DNA of 64,000 nt from Rhizobiaceae bacterium (GTDB lineage Bacteria; Pseudomonadota; Alphaproteobacteria; Rhizobiales; Rhizobiaceae), in contig JANQMU010000146.1 of the NCBI GenBank assembly GCA_028279875.1, positions 1 through 64,000 on the forward strand. Reading direction: 5' to 3'. A model generated the notes under the pieces. That model was not told the origin of the DNA. It worked only from the letters and a program-made list of their open reading frames with translations, and did not search any database. Positions 27,421 to 35,961 of this stretch are shown here, one piece after another (position 1 is the stretch's first letter; the number at the start of each line of letters is the position of its first letter). The position numbers and the translations under genes are program-made.

Positions 27421-28490
27421 GGGTTCCCTACGATCCGCTCGATATCCGCATCCGACAGGCCGACCGATCCGGCAGTCTCCAGTAACTGCCGCCAGGATCC
27501 GTCATCGATCGGGATGCCGTTTTTGCTTCGCTCCTTGCGGGTCAGGCGTTCCGGGTCCCCAGGAAACAGAACGGCGTCGACGCCGGGCGCCGGGCGGGCG
27601 GTCTTGATCCAGTCGGTGTAATCGTCGACGTTTTCGTAGAATGCTTCCGCACCGCCGAAGACATTCGGATCGATCAGGATGGTCATCATGTTGTTGATGA
27701 TGCGCGCATCGACAACCTGGTTCGGAAGATAGGCGCCGCCACCGCTCAGACTGCCGCCGAGAATGTCACAGATGAGGGCGAGGCCGTAGCCCTTGTGACC
27801 GCCCGTCGTGAGCAGTGCGCCCAGAGGGTCTTCGAACATGACCGCCGGATCGCTGGTCGGGTTGCCCCGGTGGTCGATCAGGCTGTTTTCCGGCACCTCG
27901 GCGCCCTTCAGATAGGCGACCCGCGCCTTGCCCTGGGCGATGGTGCTGGTCGCCATGTCGAGCACCAGCATCGGGTGGCGGCCGGATGCGGGGACCACCG
28001 TGCAATAGGGATTGGTCGCAAAACGTGGATCGCGGCCGCCATGGGGCGCGACCAGCGAATTGGGCGACAGGACATTGGCATAGTGGATGGAGATGAAGCC
28101 GGCCTCGGCAGCCATGATGCCCCAGTCGGCCAGCCGGCCGAGATGGAAACAGTTGCGCAGGGACAAAACCGCGATGTGCTGCTGCCGGGCGCGGTCGATG
28201 GCCCATTGCGTGGCCTGCCGGGCAACGACCTGGCCGAAGCCGCGATGTCCGTCGACCAGCAGGAACGGGCCTTTTTCCTCAATGATCTCGGCCGTTGCCG
28301 CCGGATCGAGCTGCCCGGCCCTGATGCCTTCGGCATAGGCCGGCAGCATGCCGACGCCGTGGCTGTCATGGCCGGTCAGATTGGCGTCGACCAATGTGCG
28401 GGCGACCTGATCGGCGGCCTCGGCGCTGCCGCCGGCATTGCGAACGATCGCCGCCGCGAAGCCGGTCAGCCTCTCTACCGAAATCAGCAT
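27417..28490 (-). CDS. Ldh/malate/ureidoglycolate-type NAD(P) dehydrogenase
   Basis: This 357-residue protein belongs to the malate/L-lactate dehydrogenase type 2 family. Seen: LTGHDSHGVGMLPAYAEGIRAG with the catalytic His region, a GFGQVVARQATQWAIDRA block, HLGRLADWGIMAAEAGFISIHYAN, LVLDMATSTIAQGKARVA and GGHKGYGLALICDILGG. Start at ATG 28490 preceded by GAGAGA. It is the last gene of the eight-gene operon beginning with the binding protein at 35543 and probably oxidises a 2-hydroxy acid formed from the imported compound. Confidence 0.87.
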   Translation of the reverse strand: MLISVERLTGFAAAIVRNAGGSAEAADQVARTLVDANLTGHDSHGVGMLPAYAEGIRAGQLDPAATAEIIEEKGPFLLVDGHRGFGQVVARQATQWAIDRARQQHIAVLSLRNCFHLGRLADWGIMAAEAGFISIHYANVLSPNSLVAPHGGRDPRFATNPYCTVVPASGRHPMLVLDMATSTIAQGKARVAYLKGAEVPENSLIDHRGNPTSDPAVMFEDPLGALLTTGGHKGYGLALICDILGGSLSGGGAYLPNQVVDARIINNMMTILIDPNVFGGAEAFYENVDDYTDWIKTARPAPGVDAVLFPGDPERLTRKERSKNGIPIDDGSWRQLLETAGSVGLSDADIERIVGNP

Positions 28491-28611
28491 GTTTTCTCTC
28501 GCTCTCATCATGCGCAATGGGCGTACCGGATAGACCGGGGGCCGATGATCCGTCAACTGTCGGTCGAGCCGCCCATGAGGAAGAAAGCGTGTTGCGGAAC
28601 TGCCAGCCGCC

Positions 28612-29322
28612 TTATGTCCGCGATGCCTCGAAAGCGGCCCAGGCAGCTTCGAGTTTCGTGATGTCGAAATCGGGTTCGCGGGCCGGGCCGAGAATGAGGT
28701 GTTCGGTCGAGATCATTTTGTCGATGGCGGCCTTCAGGCCGGATACCACGTCGGGCGGGATGACGAGGGCGCCATGCCGGTCGGCGTGGACGAGATCGCC
28801 CTGCTTGACCGTCAGCCCGAAGATGGTGACCGGTGTGCCCAGGTCCCGGACATGGACGAAGCCGTGGCTCGGGCCGACCGAGCCGGCGATCACCGGAAAG
28901 CCAGGTGCCAGGTCGCCGAGGTCCCGCATGACGCCATTGGTCAGGGCGCCGCACAGGCCGAGACCCTTGTGTACGGTCGTGTGCACCTCGCCCCACCAGG
29001 CGGCGATGCAATCCGGATAATCGACGTCTTCGATGACGGCGAGGGCCGGGCGGGGGCCTGCGGCCATGGCGCGGAAATAGTCCATGCGCCGCGCCCTGAT
29101 CACGTCGGGCGGTTCCGCAGGCGGTTCGGCGCCGGCGATTTTGGCGATGCGGGCAAAGCCGACCAAAGGCGGGTCCTGCGGCGCCGACGACAGCATGGTG
29201 CCGTGGGTGAAGGCCGCGAAACCGCGCTTGCCCTGGGCGGTCTCGATGGCATTGCAGACGGTTGGTGTATCAACGGTCCGCAGCAGCGCCAGAAGGGCGT
29301 CGTCGATGGTGATCGCGCTCAT
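28612..29322 (-). CDS. RraA/HMG-aldolase family protein
   Basis: This 236-residue protein has the RraA-like fold found in 4-hydroxy-4-methyl-2-oxoglutarate aldolases. Seen: TPTVCNAIE, GWWGEVHTTVHKGLGLCGALTNGVMRDL (beginning AAWWGEV), and GTPVTIFGLTVKQGDLVHADRHGALVIP, with Arg and Asp in GVMRD and ADRHG as likely substrate and metal residues. GGGAG precedes the ATG at 29322. It lies between the cupin and dehydrogenase genes in the operon and is more likely catabolic than an RNase E regulator. Confidence 0.87.
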   Translation of the reverse strand: MSAITIDDALLALLRTVDTPTVCNAIETAQGKRGFAAFTHGTMLSSAPQDPPLVGFARIAKIAGAEPPAEPPDVIRARRMDYFRAMAAGPRPALAVIEDVDYPDCIAAWWGEVHTTVHKGLGLCGALTNGVMRDLGDLAPGFPVIAGSVGPSHGFVHVRDLGTPVTIFGLTVKQGDLVHADRHGALVIPPDVVSGLKAAIDKMISTEHLILGPAREPDFDITKLEAAWAAFEASRT

Positions 29323-29339
29323 CTTGGGGCTCCCGTGGA

Positions 29340-30305
29340 TCAGGCGGCGGTCGGGCCGGCGGGGTCGTCGGTGTTGCGGACCCGGTAAAGGCTGGCTTCG
29401 CCGGTCATGGCTGGTGCCAGCCCGTGCGGCAGGCCGGGCGGGACGGCGCAAGTATCGCCCGGATTGAGGACCGTGGAACCGCCCGGCCAGTCCAGTCTCC
29501 AGTGACCCCTGACGGGCATCAGGACCTCATGCCGGTCGTGGGTCGCATGGTCGTCGGAAATGGAACTCCGGGTGATGAAGTCCACCTCGAAGCCCGGCCG
29601 GTCCTTCAGCACGGCATCCGAACCGATAACCCTGGCCGGCTGGCGGTCGGACAGCGCTACGAGGTCCCAGTAGCGGGCGACGTAGTCGGGCACGACCTCG
29701 GCGGTGGTGGGTTCGCCGAACGCTTTCAGTTCCTCTTCGGTGAGCAGCGGCATCGGCTTGACGCCCTCGGGCAGGGCCTCGCCCTTCTTGGTGTCATAGA
29801 GGCGCCCGGTCTCGGCCAGCACCAGGCCGTGGTCACCGGCATCCTCGATGACCTGGGGCGCCCAGATGACCCCACCGCCGGCATCGTCGCCGCCGAGGAT
29901 CGCCATGATCATCCCGTAGTCGGTGCCGATATTCTCGAAGCCGCGAAAGACACCGGTCGGGATGTTGAAGATATCGCCTTCCTCAAGCGTCACCTCGCCG
30001 GCATCGCCCCAGCGGCCCCAGAAGAAGCGCCAGCGGCCCCTGAGGACGAAAAACACCTCCGCCGTGCGGTGGGAGTGCAGCGAATTCCTGCATTTCGGCG
30101 GCTGGCCGGCGGCACCGATATTGAAGCCGGGTGTCTCCTTGATGTGGACATGCTGGTCCGGGCTCTCGGACACGCCGCCGCCGATGACGGTGAAATTCTC
30201 CTTCTGGTCCGAGCCCGGCGTGTGGGCGTCGATAAAGGCGGTCTTGCAGGGTTTCAGATCGCCATATCGGACGGTTCGGCTTTCCATTTCGGCGGGGGTC
30301 ATCAT
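29340..30305 (-). CDS. Bicupin-like protein
   Basis: This 321-residue protein has two cupin folds. The N-terminal one (about 70-130) shows NSLHSHRTAEVFFVLRGRWRFFWG and GDIFNIPTGVFRGFENIG, with His and Glu metal ligands. The C-terminal one (about 235-310) shows DDHATHDRHEVLMPVRGHWRLDW and GDTCAVPPGLPHGLAP. The arrangement recalls gentisate/1-hydroxy-2-naphthoate dioxygenase-like proteins. Start ATG at 30305, with a second ATG directly after it. Confidence 0.82.
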   Translation of the reverse strand: MMTPAEMESRTVRYGDLKPCKTAFIDAHTPGSDQKENFTVIGGGVSESPDQHVHIKETPGFNIGAAGQPPKCRNSLHSHRTAEVFFVLRGRWRFFWGRWGDAGEVTLEEGDIFNIPTGVFRGFENIGTDYGMIMAILGGDDAGGGVIWAPQVIEDAGDHGLVLAETGRLYDTKKGEALPEGVKPMPLLTEEELKAFGEPTTAEVVPDYVARYWDLVALSDRQPARVIGSDAVLKDRPGFEVDFITRSSISDDHATHDRHEVLMPVRGHWRLDWPGGSTVLNPGDTCAVPPGLPHGLAPAMTGEASLYRVRNTDDPAGPTAA

Positions 30306-30355
30306 GTCTCTCCGGTGAGCAAGTGGTGGGGCTTCAGGGCAGGGCGGGCTGTGTA

Positions 30356-31387
30356 TCAGGCGGAGTCATCCGACCATCCCGGCGGGATGCGGGCGCTGCC
30401 GCGCAGGATCAGCGGGCTGTCGATCTCGATCTTATGGGTTTCGACGGGCTCTCCGTCGATTTTGGCGAGCAGCAGATCGACGGTCGCGTCGACCATGCGG
30501 TTGGCCGGCTGTCTCAGAGTCGTCAGGTCATAGGTTTTCCAGGCCGCCATCTGGACGTCGTCATAGCCGACCACCGACACATCCTGCGGGATGTTCAGGG
30601 CGAGATCGCCGCGCAGGGTTTCGATGACTGCAAAGGCCATATGGTCGTTGCCGACAAAGATCGCGTCCGGCAACGTGTCGCCGGCGAAGAGCCGTTTCGT
30701 GGCATCGATTGCCATTTCGCGATCGTAATGGCTGTCGATACAGGCGAAGGGTTCCAGGCCGAACTCCTTGAGGCCGGCGATGAAGCCGGCCTGCCGGTCG
30801 CGGCCGTTGAGCGACATCTGCCATCCCGAGATGTGGGCGATGCGCCGATGGCCGCCGGCGGCCAGGAAACGCCCGGCCTTGCGCCCGCCTTCGAAATTGG
30901 CGGCAGTCACTTGGGCGAGATCGGGGTTCTCCTGGCCGCGGTTGAACAGTACGAAGGGAATGCCTTCTTCGGACAGCCGGTTGGTGAGCGCGTTGGACAT
31001 GCTGACAGACGCCAGAATCATGCCGTCCACCCGGTGATCGAGCAGGCCGTCGATCACCGGATCGATCTCCTCTGCGAGATTGGCGGCGATAAAGACCATG
31101 ATGTGATAGCCGCGCTGGCTCAGCGACACGGAGAGCTTTTCGAGTGCCTCCGGATAGAAGGGATTGTTGAGATAGGCGACGACGAGGCCGATCGTCCGGG
31201 ACTTGCCGGTGATCAGCGAACGGGCCAGTGTGTTGGGGCGGTAGCCCAGTTCCAGCGCGGCCGCCCGCACCTTGTTCGCCAGTTTCGGCGAGACCCTGGC
31301 CCCGGGCGTGAAGACGCGGCTCACGGTCGGCTGGCTGACGCCGGCGCGGCGGGCAACGTCGAGGGCGGTGATCTTGACCTGTGCCAT
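30356..31387 (-). CDS. LacI-family transcriptional regulator
   Basis: This 343-residue protein has a helix-turn-helix (ITALDVARRAGVSQPTVSRVFTPGARVS) and hinge (LGYRPNTLARSLITGKSRTIGLVVAY), then an effector-binding domain. Two ATGs stand together at 31390 and 31387; the second is better spaced from GGAGG. It sits inside the transport operon between the ATPase and cupin genes, and probably acts at the palindromes near 35602-35636 ahead of the operon. Confidence 0.9.
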   Translation of the reverse strand: MAQVKITALDVARRAGVSQPTVSRVFTPGARVSPKLANKVRAAALELGYRPNTLARSLITGKSRTIGLVVAYLNNPFYPEALEKLSVSLSQRGYHIMVFIAANLAEEIDPVIDGLLDHRVDGMILASVSMSNALTNRLSEEGIPFVLFNRGQENPDLAQVTAANFEGGRKAGRFLAAGGHRRIAHISGWQMSLNGRDRQAGFIAGLKEFGLEPFACIDSHYDREMAIDATKRLFAGDTLPDAIFVGNDHMAFAVIETLRGDLALNIPQDVSVVGYDDVQMAAWKTYDLTTLRQPANRMVDATVDLLLAKIDGEPVETHKIEIDSPLILRGSARIPPGWSDDSA

Positions 31388-31400
31388 CATGTCCCTCCGC

Positions 31401-32459
31401 TCATGCGCCGATACGCGTTTCGCTCTTGGGGTCGAACAGATAAAGGTGGTCGGGATTGAGCCGCAGGCCGACGGTGTCGTCCATGTCCATGCGCAGATGG
31501 CGGTCGCCGCGCGCAATGACCCGCTGCTTGCCGAACTGCACCGTCAGCATGACGCTTTCGCCGGTGTTTTCATAGGCATAGACCTTGAGGTCGATGTCGC
31601 CTTCGCCCGGTTTGTGGATCTCGACATCCTCGGCCCGCACGCCGAGCACGACGGCGCTCCGGTCCGGGGCGTCGACCTTGACCAGCCTCGTGCCGCCGGT
31701 GGTCACGAACATGCCGCCATCCACCGAGCCGTTGATTAGGTTCATTGCCGGCGATCCGATGAAACCGGCGACGAAGAGATTGGCCGGGTCGTTGTAGATC
31801 TCATCGGGCGTTCCCAATTGCTGAATGACTCCGCTTTTCATGACGGCGACCCGGTCGGCCAGGGTCATGGCCTCGATCTGATCGTGAGTGACATAGACGG
31901 TGGTGATCTGAAGCTGCCGGGAGAGGTGCTTGAGCTCGGCGCGCATGGTCACGCGCAGCTTGGCATCGAGATTCGACAGCGGTTCGTCCATCAGGAAGAC
32001 CTTCGGCGTGCGCACGATGGCCCGGGCCAGCGCAACGCGCTGGCGCTGGCCGCCGGACAGGGCCTTGGGTTTGCGATGAAGAAATTCGGTGAGTTCCACC
32101 TGCGCCGCGGCCTTTTCCACGCGCGGCGCGATTTCCGGCTTCGGCGTGCCGCGGACCTTCAGCGGATAGGCGATATTGTCGAAGATCGTCATATGCGGAT
32201 AGAGACCGTAATTCTGGAACACCATGGCGACATCCCGGTCCTTCGGCAGGTCGTCATTGACCACCCGGTCGCCAATCCGGATCTCGCCCGTCGTCGGCTC
32301 TTCGAGGCCGGCGATCATGCGCATGGTCGTGGTCTTGCCGCAGCCCGACGGCCCCAGCAGCACCAGGAATTCCTTGTCCCGAATGTCGAGGCTCTGGTCA
32401 TCGACGCCGATGAATTCGCCCCAGCGCTTGGTGATGTTGGTGAGGGTTACCCGAGCCAT
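31401..32459 (-). CDS. ugpC: ABC transporter ATPase (MalK/UgpC type)
   Basis: This 352-residue ATPase has Walker A GPSGCGKT near residue 38, Q-loop VFQNYGLYP, signature LSGGQRQR, Walker B VFLMDEP, switch His in YVTHDQ and a C-terminal TOBE-type regulatory domain (GFIGSPAMNLI onward). The ATG at 32459 overlaps the preceding permease stop by one base. Paralogous to the ATPase at 664-1743. The symbol is a subfamily label and does not assign a substrate. Confidence 0.92.
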   Translation of the reverse strand: MARVTLTNITKRWGEFIGVDDQSLDIRDKEFLVLLGPSGCGKTTTMRMIAGLEEPTTGEIRIGDRVVNDDLPKDRDVAMVFQNYGLYPHMTIFDNIAYPLKVRGTPKPEIAPRVEKAAAQVELTEFLHRKPKALSGGQRQRVALARAIVRTPKVFLMDEPLSNLDAKLRVTMRAELKHLSRQLQITTVYVTHDQIEAMTLADRVAVMKSGVIQQLGTPDEIYNDPANLFVAGFIGSPAMNLINGSVDGGMFVTTGGTRLVKVDAPDRSAVVLGVRAEDVEIHKPGEGDIDLKVYAYENTGESVMLTVQFGKQRVIARGDRHLRMDMDDTVGLRLNPDHLYLFDPKSETRIGA

Positions 32460-33286
32460 CAGCGGACCGCTCCCATGGTCATGCCCTGTACGAAATAGCG
32501 CCTGATCGTCAGGGCAAGGACGAACATCGGCAGCATGATGATGATGCCCGCCGCCGAAAGCAGGTTCCACAAATCACCTTCCTCGGCCTTGAACAGGGCC
32601 AGGCCGATCGGCAGGGTGACGGCGTTCTTGTTGGTCAGGATCAGTGCGAACAGGAACTCGTTCCAGGCGATGATGAAGCAGAAGATGCCGGCGGTGAACA
32701 GGCCGGGTGCGGCCATCGGCAGCACGATGTTCCAGATCACCTGGAGCCGGGTCGAGCCGTCGACCATGGCCGCCTCCTCGGTGTCGATCGGGATGCCGTC
32801 GATGAAACCCTTGATCATCCAGATGGCGAAAGGCATGACGATCGCCAGATTGACGAGGATCAGCCCGACGCGGGTGTCGAGCAGCCCGATGTCGCGGAAC
32901 ATGACGAAGAACGGCAGGACGATCACCACGGCCGGGACGAATTGGGTCGCCAGGATCATCACCAGCAGCGTGGTCTCGCCGCGCAGGCGAAAGCGCGAAA
33001 ACGAATAGGCGGCGAGCGTCGCGATGGGAATGGCGAACAGCACCGTCACGCCGGCGACGACCGTCGAGTTGAACAGCTTGTGGCCGAGATCGTAGGGCGG
33101 CTGGAACACGGTCGCAAAATTCTCGAATGTCGGCGTGAAGAACAGCTTCAGTTGATAGACATCGACATGGGATTTGAAGGCGGCCAGGAATATCCAGATG
33201 ATCGGAATGATCATGATGGCCGCGGCGATGAGGATCAGGACGATCTGAACGCCATTCCAGAATTGTTTTCGCTGGCGACCGGTCAT
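32459..33286 (-). CDS. ABC transporter permease, MalG type
   Basis: This 275-residue permease has six membrane helices and the EAA loop EEAAMVDGSTRLQVIWNIVLPMAAPGL. The ATG at 33286 lies two bases past the stop of the upstream permease; the reading frame continues to 33316 only within that gene. It is one half of the channel of the second importer. Confidence 0.91.
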   Translation of the reverse strand: MTGRQRKQFWNGVQIVLILIAAAIMIIPIIWIFLAAFKSHVDVYQLKLFFTPTFENFATVFQPPYDLGHKLFNSTVVAGVTVLFAIPIATLAAYSFSRFRLRGETTLLVMILATQFVPAVVIVLPFFVMFRDIGLLDTRVGLILVNLAIVMPFAIWMIKGFIDGIPIDTEEAAMVDGSTRLQVIWNIVLPMAAPGLFTAGIFCFIIAWNEFLFALILTNKNAVTLPIGLALFKAEEGDLWNLLSAAGIIIMLPMFVLALTIRRYFVQGMTMGAVR

Positions 33287-33287
33287 G

Positions 33288-34160
33288 TCAGTTCTTCCGG
33301 AATACGAATTTGGCATAGAAATAGGTCAGCACCAGCATGGGGATGACCATCAGCCAGGCGACGGATGCGGAGTAGCCGATCTGGCCGTATTTGAAGCCGT
33401 TGAAATAGATGTAGTGGCTCAGCGTCTGGGTGGCGGTGCCCGGCCCGCCATTGGTGAGCATGTAGACCTGATCGAAGGTCTTGAGCGAGAAGATCGCCTT
33501 GAGGATCAGCACGACCGCGAGGACCGGCATGAGCTGCGGCAGCGTCACGTCCCGGAAGACGCGCCATCCCGTGGCGCCGTCGACCTGCGCGGCCTCGATG
33601 GTGTCGCGCGGGATGGAGGCGAGGCCGCCGATCAGCACGAGCGTCAGGAAGGGAATCCAGCCCCAGACATCGGCGATCACGCAGACGATGAAGGCGAGGA
33701 CGGGATTGGCCAGCCAGCTGATATCGGCGAGCGGCGGCAAAATCAGGCCGAAAAAGGCGTCGAACAGGCCGAATTCCGGATTGAACATGAAGCGGAACGA
33801 GACCCCGATCAGCGCCGGCGACATGGCGAAGGGCAGGATCAGCAGGGTCTGAACGCCGGAGCGCAGCCGCCCGCCGGGCGCCAGCAGCAGCGCCAGTCCG
33901 AGCGCGATCAGCGTGGTCAGCGCGACGGTGACAACGGTGTAGATCGAGGTCACCGTGACGGAATTCCAGAAGGCCGGTTCGTCAAAAAAGGCCCAAAGGT
34001 AGTTTTCCGCGCCGATATAGGCCTGCGGGAAATTGGGCCGGGTCAGCCGCCCGACGGTGAAGGACAGCCGCAGGGAATCGATCAGCGGCCAGATGGCGGT
34101 TGCGAAAACCACCAGCACCGCCGGGACCACCAGCAGATATTTCAGTTGCTTGTCCTGCAT
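33288..34160 (-). CDS. ABC transporter permease, MalF type
   Basis: This 290-residue permease has six membrane helices and the EAA loop DTIEAAQVDGATGWRVFRDVTLPQLMPVL. It is shorter than MalF, lacking the large periplasmic loop, as usual for CUT1 systems. It follows the binding-protein gene after a 51-base gap that holds a strong hairpin. Confidence 0.91.
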   Translation of the reverse strand: MQDKQLKYLLVVPAVLVVFATAIWPLIDSLRLSFTVGRLTRPNFPQAYIGAENYLWAFFDEPAFWNSVTVTSIYTVVTVALTTLIALGLALLLAPGGRLRSGVQTLLILPFAMSPALIGVSFRFMFNPEFGLFDAFFGLILPPLADISWLANPVLAFIVCVIADVWGWIPFLTLVLIGGLASIPRDTIEAAQVDGATGWRVFRDVTLPQLMPVLAVVLILKAIFSLKTFDQVYMLTNGGPGTATQTLSHYIYFNGFKYGQIGYSASVAWLMVIPMLVLTYFYAKFVFRKN

Positions 34161-34167
34161 CTGGAAT

Positions 34168-34193
34168 CCGGGAGCGGGTCGGCCCGCTCCCGG
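34168..34193 (-). promoter_or_regulatory. Intercistronic hairpin after binding-protein gene
   Basis: CCGGGAGCGGG (34168-34178) and CCCGCTCCCGG (34183-34193) form a perfect 11-bp stem with loop TCGG. It sits between the binding-protein stop and the first permease start, without a T-run. The likely role is 3'-end protection of the binding-protein message or partial termination. Confidence 0.65.
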
Positions 34194-34211
34194 CCTTTCG
34201 GCTGCTGCCAG

Positions 34212-35543
34212 TTACTGAATGCGTCCGGCGCGCTTCAGGATGCGGTTGGACTGATCGGCGGCTTCCATCATCAGCACCCGCGTGTCGCCGCCCGCCGCGG
34301 CCTTGGCGATCGCCGCGGACAGAATGTCGCCGATTTCCGGCCATTCGGGAATCTGCGGCATGATATCCGATTCCTTCAGCGACTCCCATGCTGCGGCCTG
34401 GATGCCGTCATTGGCGGCATTGACGTCCGGATCCTGCAGGCTGGAAATGTGGGTCACCACATTGTTGACGATCTTCTTGCCGCCGACCTCGCGCTGCGTG
34501 GCATTCGCCTTGTCCATTTCCGGATTGGAAAGCCATTTCATGAATTCCCAGGCGGCGTCCTGGTTCTTCGAATAGCTGGAAATCGAAAACGGCATGGAAA
34601 TGGCGTAGGATTTCGTCCGGCCGCCATAGGTGGGCATGCCGGCAAAGCCGACCTGATCCTTGGTCAGCGTCGAACTGTCGGGATTGTGGAACCCGGAATA
34701 GGCCCACCACCAGACCGGGATCATCGCCGACTTGCCCTGCATGAAGGACTGGCGGGCGTCCTGCTCGACAAAGGCCAGCGAGTTCGGATTGGTGACGCCG
34801 TGGGTGGTATGCAGGGCGATATAGTCTTCCGTTGCCTTCAACGCCTCTTCCGAGGTCCAGGCGGCGGTCCAGTCATCGTTGAAGATGTCGGCGCCGGCGG
34901 CCCACAGGAAGTTCAGCCAGATGAACAGGTTCTGGCGGTTGCCGTCATTGTTGTAATAGAGCGCCAGCGGTGCGATGTCGGGATGGGTTTCCTTCAGCTT
35001 CTTGCCGATTTCGATGATCTCTTCCCAGCTTTGCGGTGGTTCGGGAATGAGGTCCTTGCGGTAAAACATCAGTTGCGGATGGGCGCGCAGCGGAAAGCCG
35101 AGCGTCTCGCCTTCGAACTGGGCGGAGCGCGCGAAGGCGGAAGGATAGCGATCCATCGAGATGCCGTCGCGCGCCATCAGGTCGTCGATTCTTGTGAGCC
35201 AATGGGCATTGGGCGGGCCCCAACTGTCGAGATAGTTGACGACGTCATAGGTGCCGTTGGCGGCGATTCCTTCCGCGGCGATCTTCTCCTGCAGCGAACC
35301 GAAGGGAATGAAGGTCCATTCGGTCTCGATGCCGGTCAGGTCGGTGAATTCCTGGTCGCGCAGCATCAGCCCGTCAAATTGTGGTGTGACCACCGACAAA
35401 ATGTTCAGTTTCGTGCCCTCAAAGGGCTTGCCGGCCAGCAGACCGTACTGGATCTGCTCGGATGCGAATCCGGTTGTGGCAATGGCTGCGGCCAAGGCCG
35501 CGCCGGCCGCACCCGCGATGAAACGGCGGCGGTTGATTGTCAT
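34212..35543 (-). CDS. Tat-exported solute-binding protein of ABC transporter
   Basis: This 443-residue family 1 binding protein has a twin-arginine signal (NRRRFIAGAAGAALAAAIATTGFA, cleavage near residue 28). The mature part shows TYDVVNYLDSWGPPNAHWL, FRKDL-like FYRKDLIPEPPQSWEEIIEIGKKL, and SKNQDAAWEFMKWLSNPEM. Tat export suggests that it folds before secretion. GGGAGGATACTC precedes the ATG. It is the first gene of an eight-gene operon, and the downstream cupin, RraA-like and dehydrogenase genes suggest a sugar acid or related ligand, which is inference. Confidence 0.9.
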   Translation of the reverse strand: MTINRRRFIAGAAGAALAAAIATTGFASEQIQYGLLAGKPFEGTKLNILSVVTPQFDGLMLRDQEFTDLTGIETEWTFIPFGSLQEKIAAEGIAANGTYDVVNYLDSWGPPNAHWLTRIDDLMARDGISMDRYPSAFARSAQFEGETLGFPLRAHPQLMFYRKDLIPEPPQSWEEIIEIGKKLKETHPDIAPLALYYNNDGNRQNLFIWLNFLWAAGADIFNDDWTAAWTSEEALKATEDYIALHTTHGVTNPNSLAFVEQDARQSFMQGKSAMIPVWWWAYSGFHNPDSSTLTKDQVGFAGMPTYGGRTKSYAISMPFSISSYSKNQDAAWEFMKWLSNPEMDKANATQREVGGKKIVNNVVTHISSLQDPDVNAANDGIQAAAWESLKESDIMPQIPEWPEIGDILSAAIAKAAAGGDTRVLMMEAADQSNRILKRAGRIQ

Positions 35544-35601
35544 GAGTATCCTCCCTCAGAACGTCTGGTCATGGTTTGACCGGCGCACTGTATCGCCATA
35601 G

Positions 35602-35613
35602 GAATACGTATTC
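35602..35613. promoter_or_regulatory. LacI-type operator A before second ABC operon
   Basis: GAATACGTATTC is a perfect 12-bp palindrome with a central CG, 58 bases upstream of the binding-protein start. It is the likely site of the LacI-type regulator encoded in the same operon. Confidence 0.65.
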
Positions 35614-35624
35614 AAGGAAATTCT

Positions 35625-35636
35625 GCATACGTATTC
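35625..35636. promoter_or_regulatory. LacI-type operator B before second ABC operon
   Basis: GCATACGTATTC shares the core ATACGTAT with operator A, centred 23 bp away (about two helical turns). The pair would bracket a promoter for the minus-strand operon. Confidence 0.6.
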
Positions 35637-35720
35637 TCAAAGCCTGCATGACGGGGTGGGGAGGATTACAATGGCTTGATGAACGGCGTCTGTCCGGTGG
35701 TCTCCCGCTGATCGACGCTC

Positions 35721-35884
35721 AGAGCCCGTCTTGAAAGTCCGCCGGGTCGGCTTGGCGACGCTTTTTCCCCTTCGCTTTGTTGCCGATCCTCGCCGATGCC
35801 ACCGGCATCGACTGCGTTCGCCGCCGCGCGAGAGGGAAAAAATCGCACGCCAATCCTCAACCGAGGACTTTCAAGACGGCCTCT
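35721..35884. repeat. 164-nt imperfect palindrome (possible mobile repeat)
   Basis: The outer arms at 35721-35740 and 35865-35884 are inverted copies of 20 bases with one mismatch (AGAG-x-CCGTCTTGAAAGTCC). The apex is a perfect 7-bp hairpin, CGATGCC-ACC-GGCATCG, at 35794-35810, exactly centred between the arms. In between, the arms match in blocks (TTGGCG and TTTTTCCC-type stretches). The RNA or single strand could form one long hairpin. It has the look of interspersed palindromic repeats known in Rhizobiales genomes, but no second copy is seen in this window. It marks the left end of the accessory region. Confidence 0.7.
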
Positions 35885-35961
35885 TAGAGATGGTGACAGT
35901 TCACGATGCATGGGAGATCTCCAATCCGTTTGCCGTGACGCAAGTCGCGAGTGTGAAAGTG

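Noticed and set aside
33285-35579. 764-codon plus-strand frame across the second ABC operon
   Set aside because: It is antisense to a complete permease and binding-protein gene with clear family motifs and itself has shadow composition.
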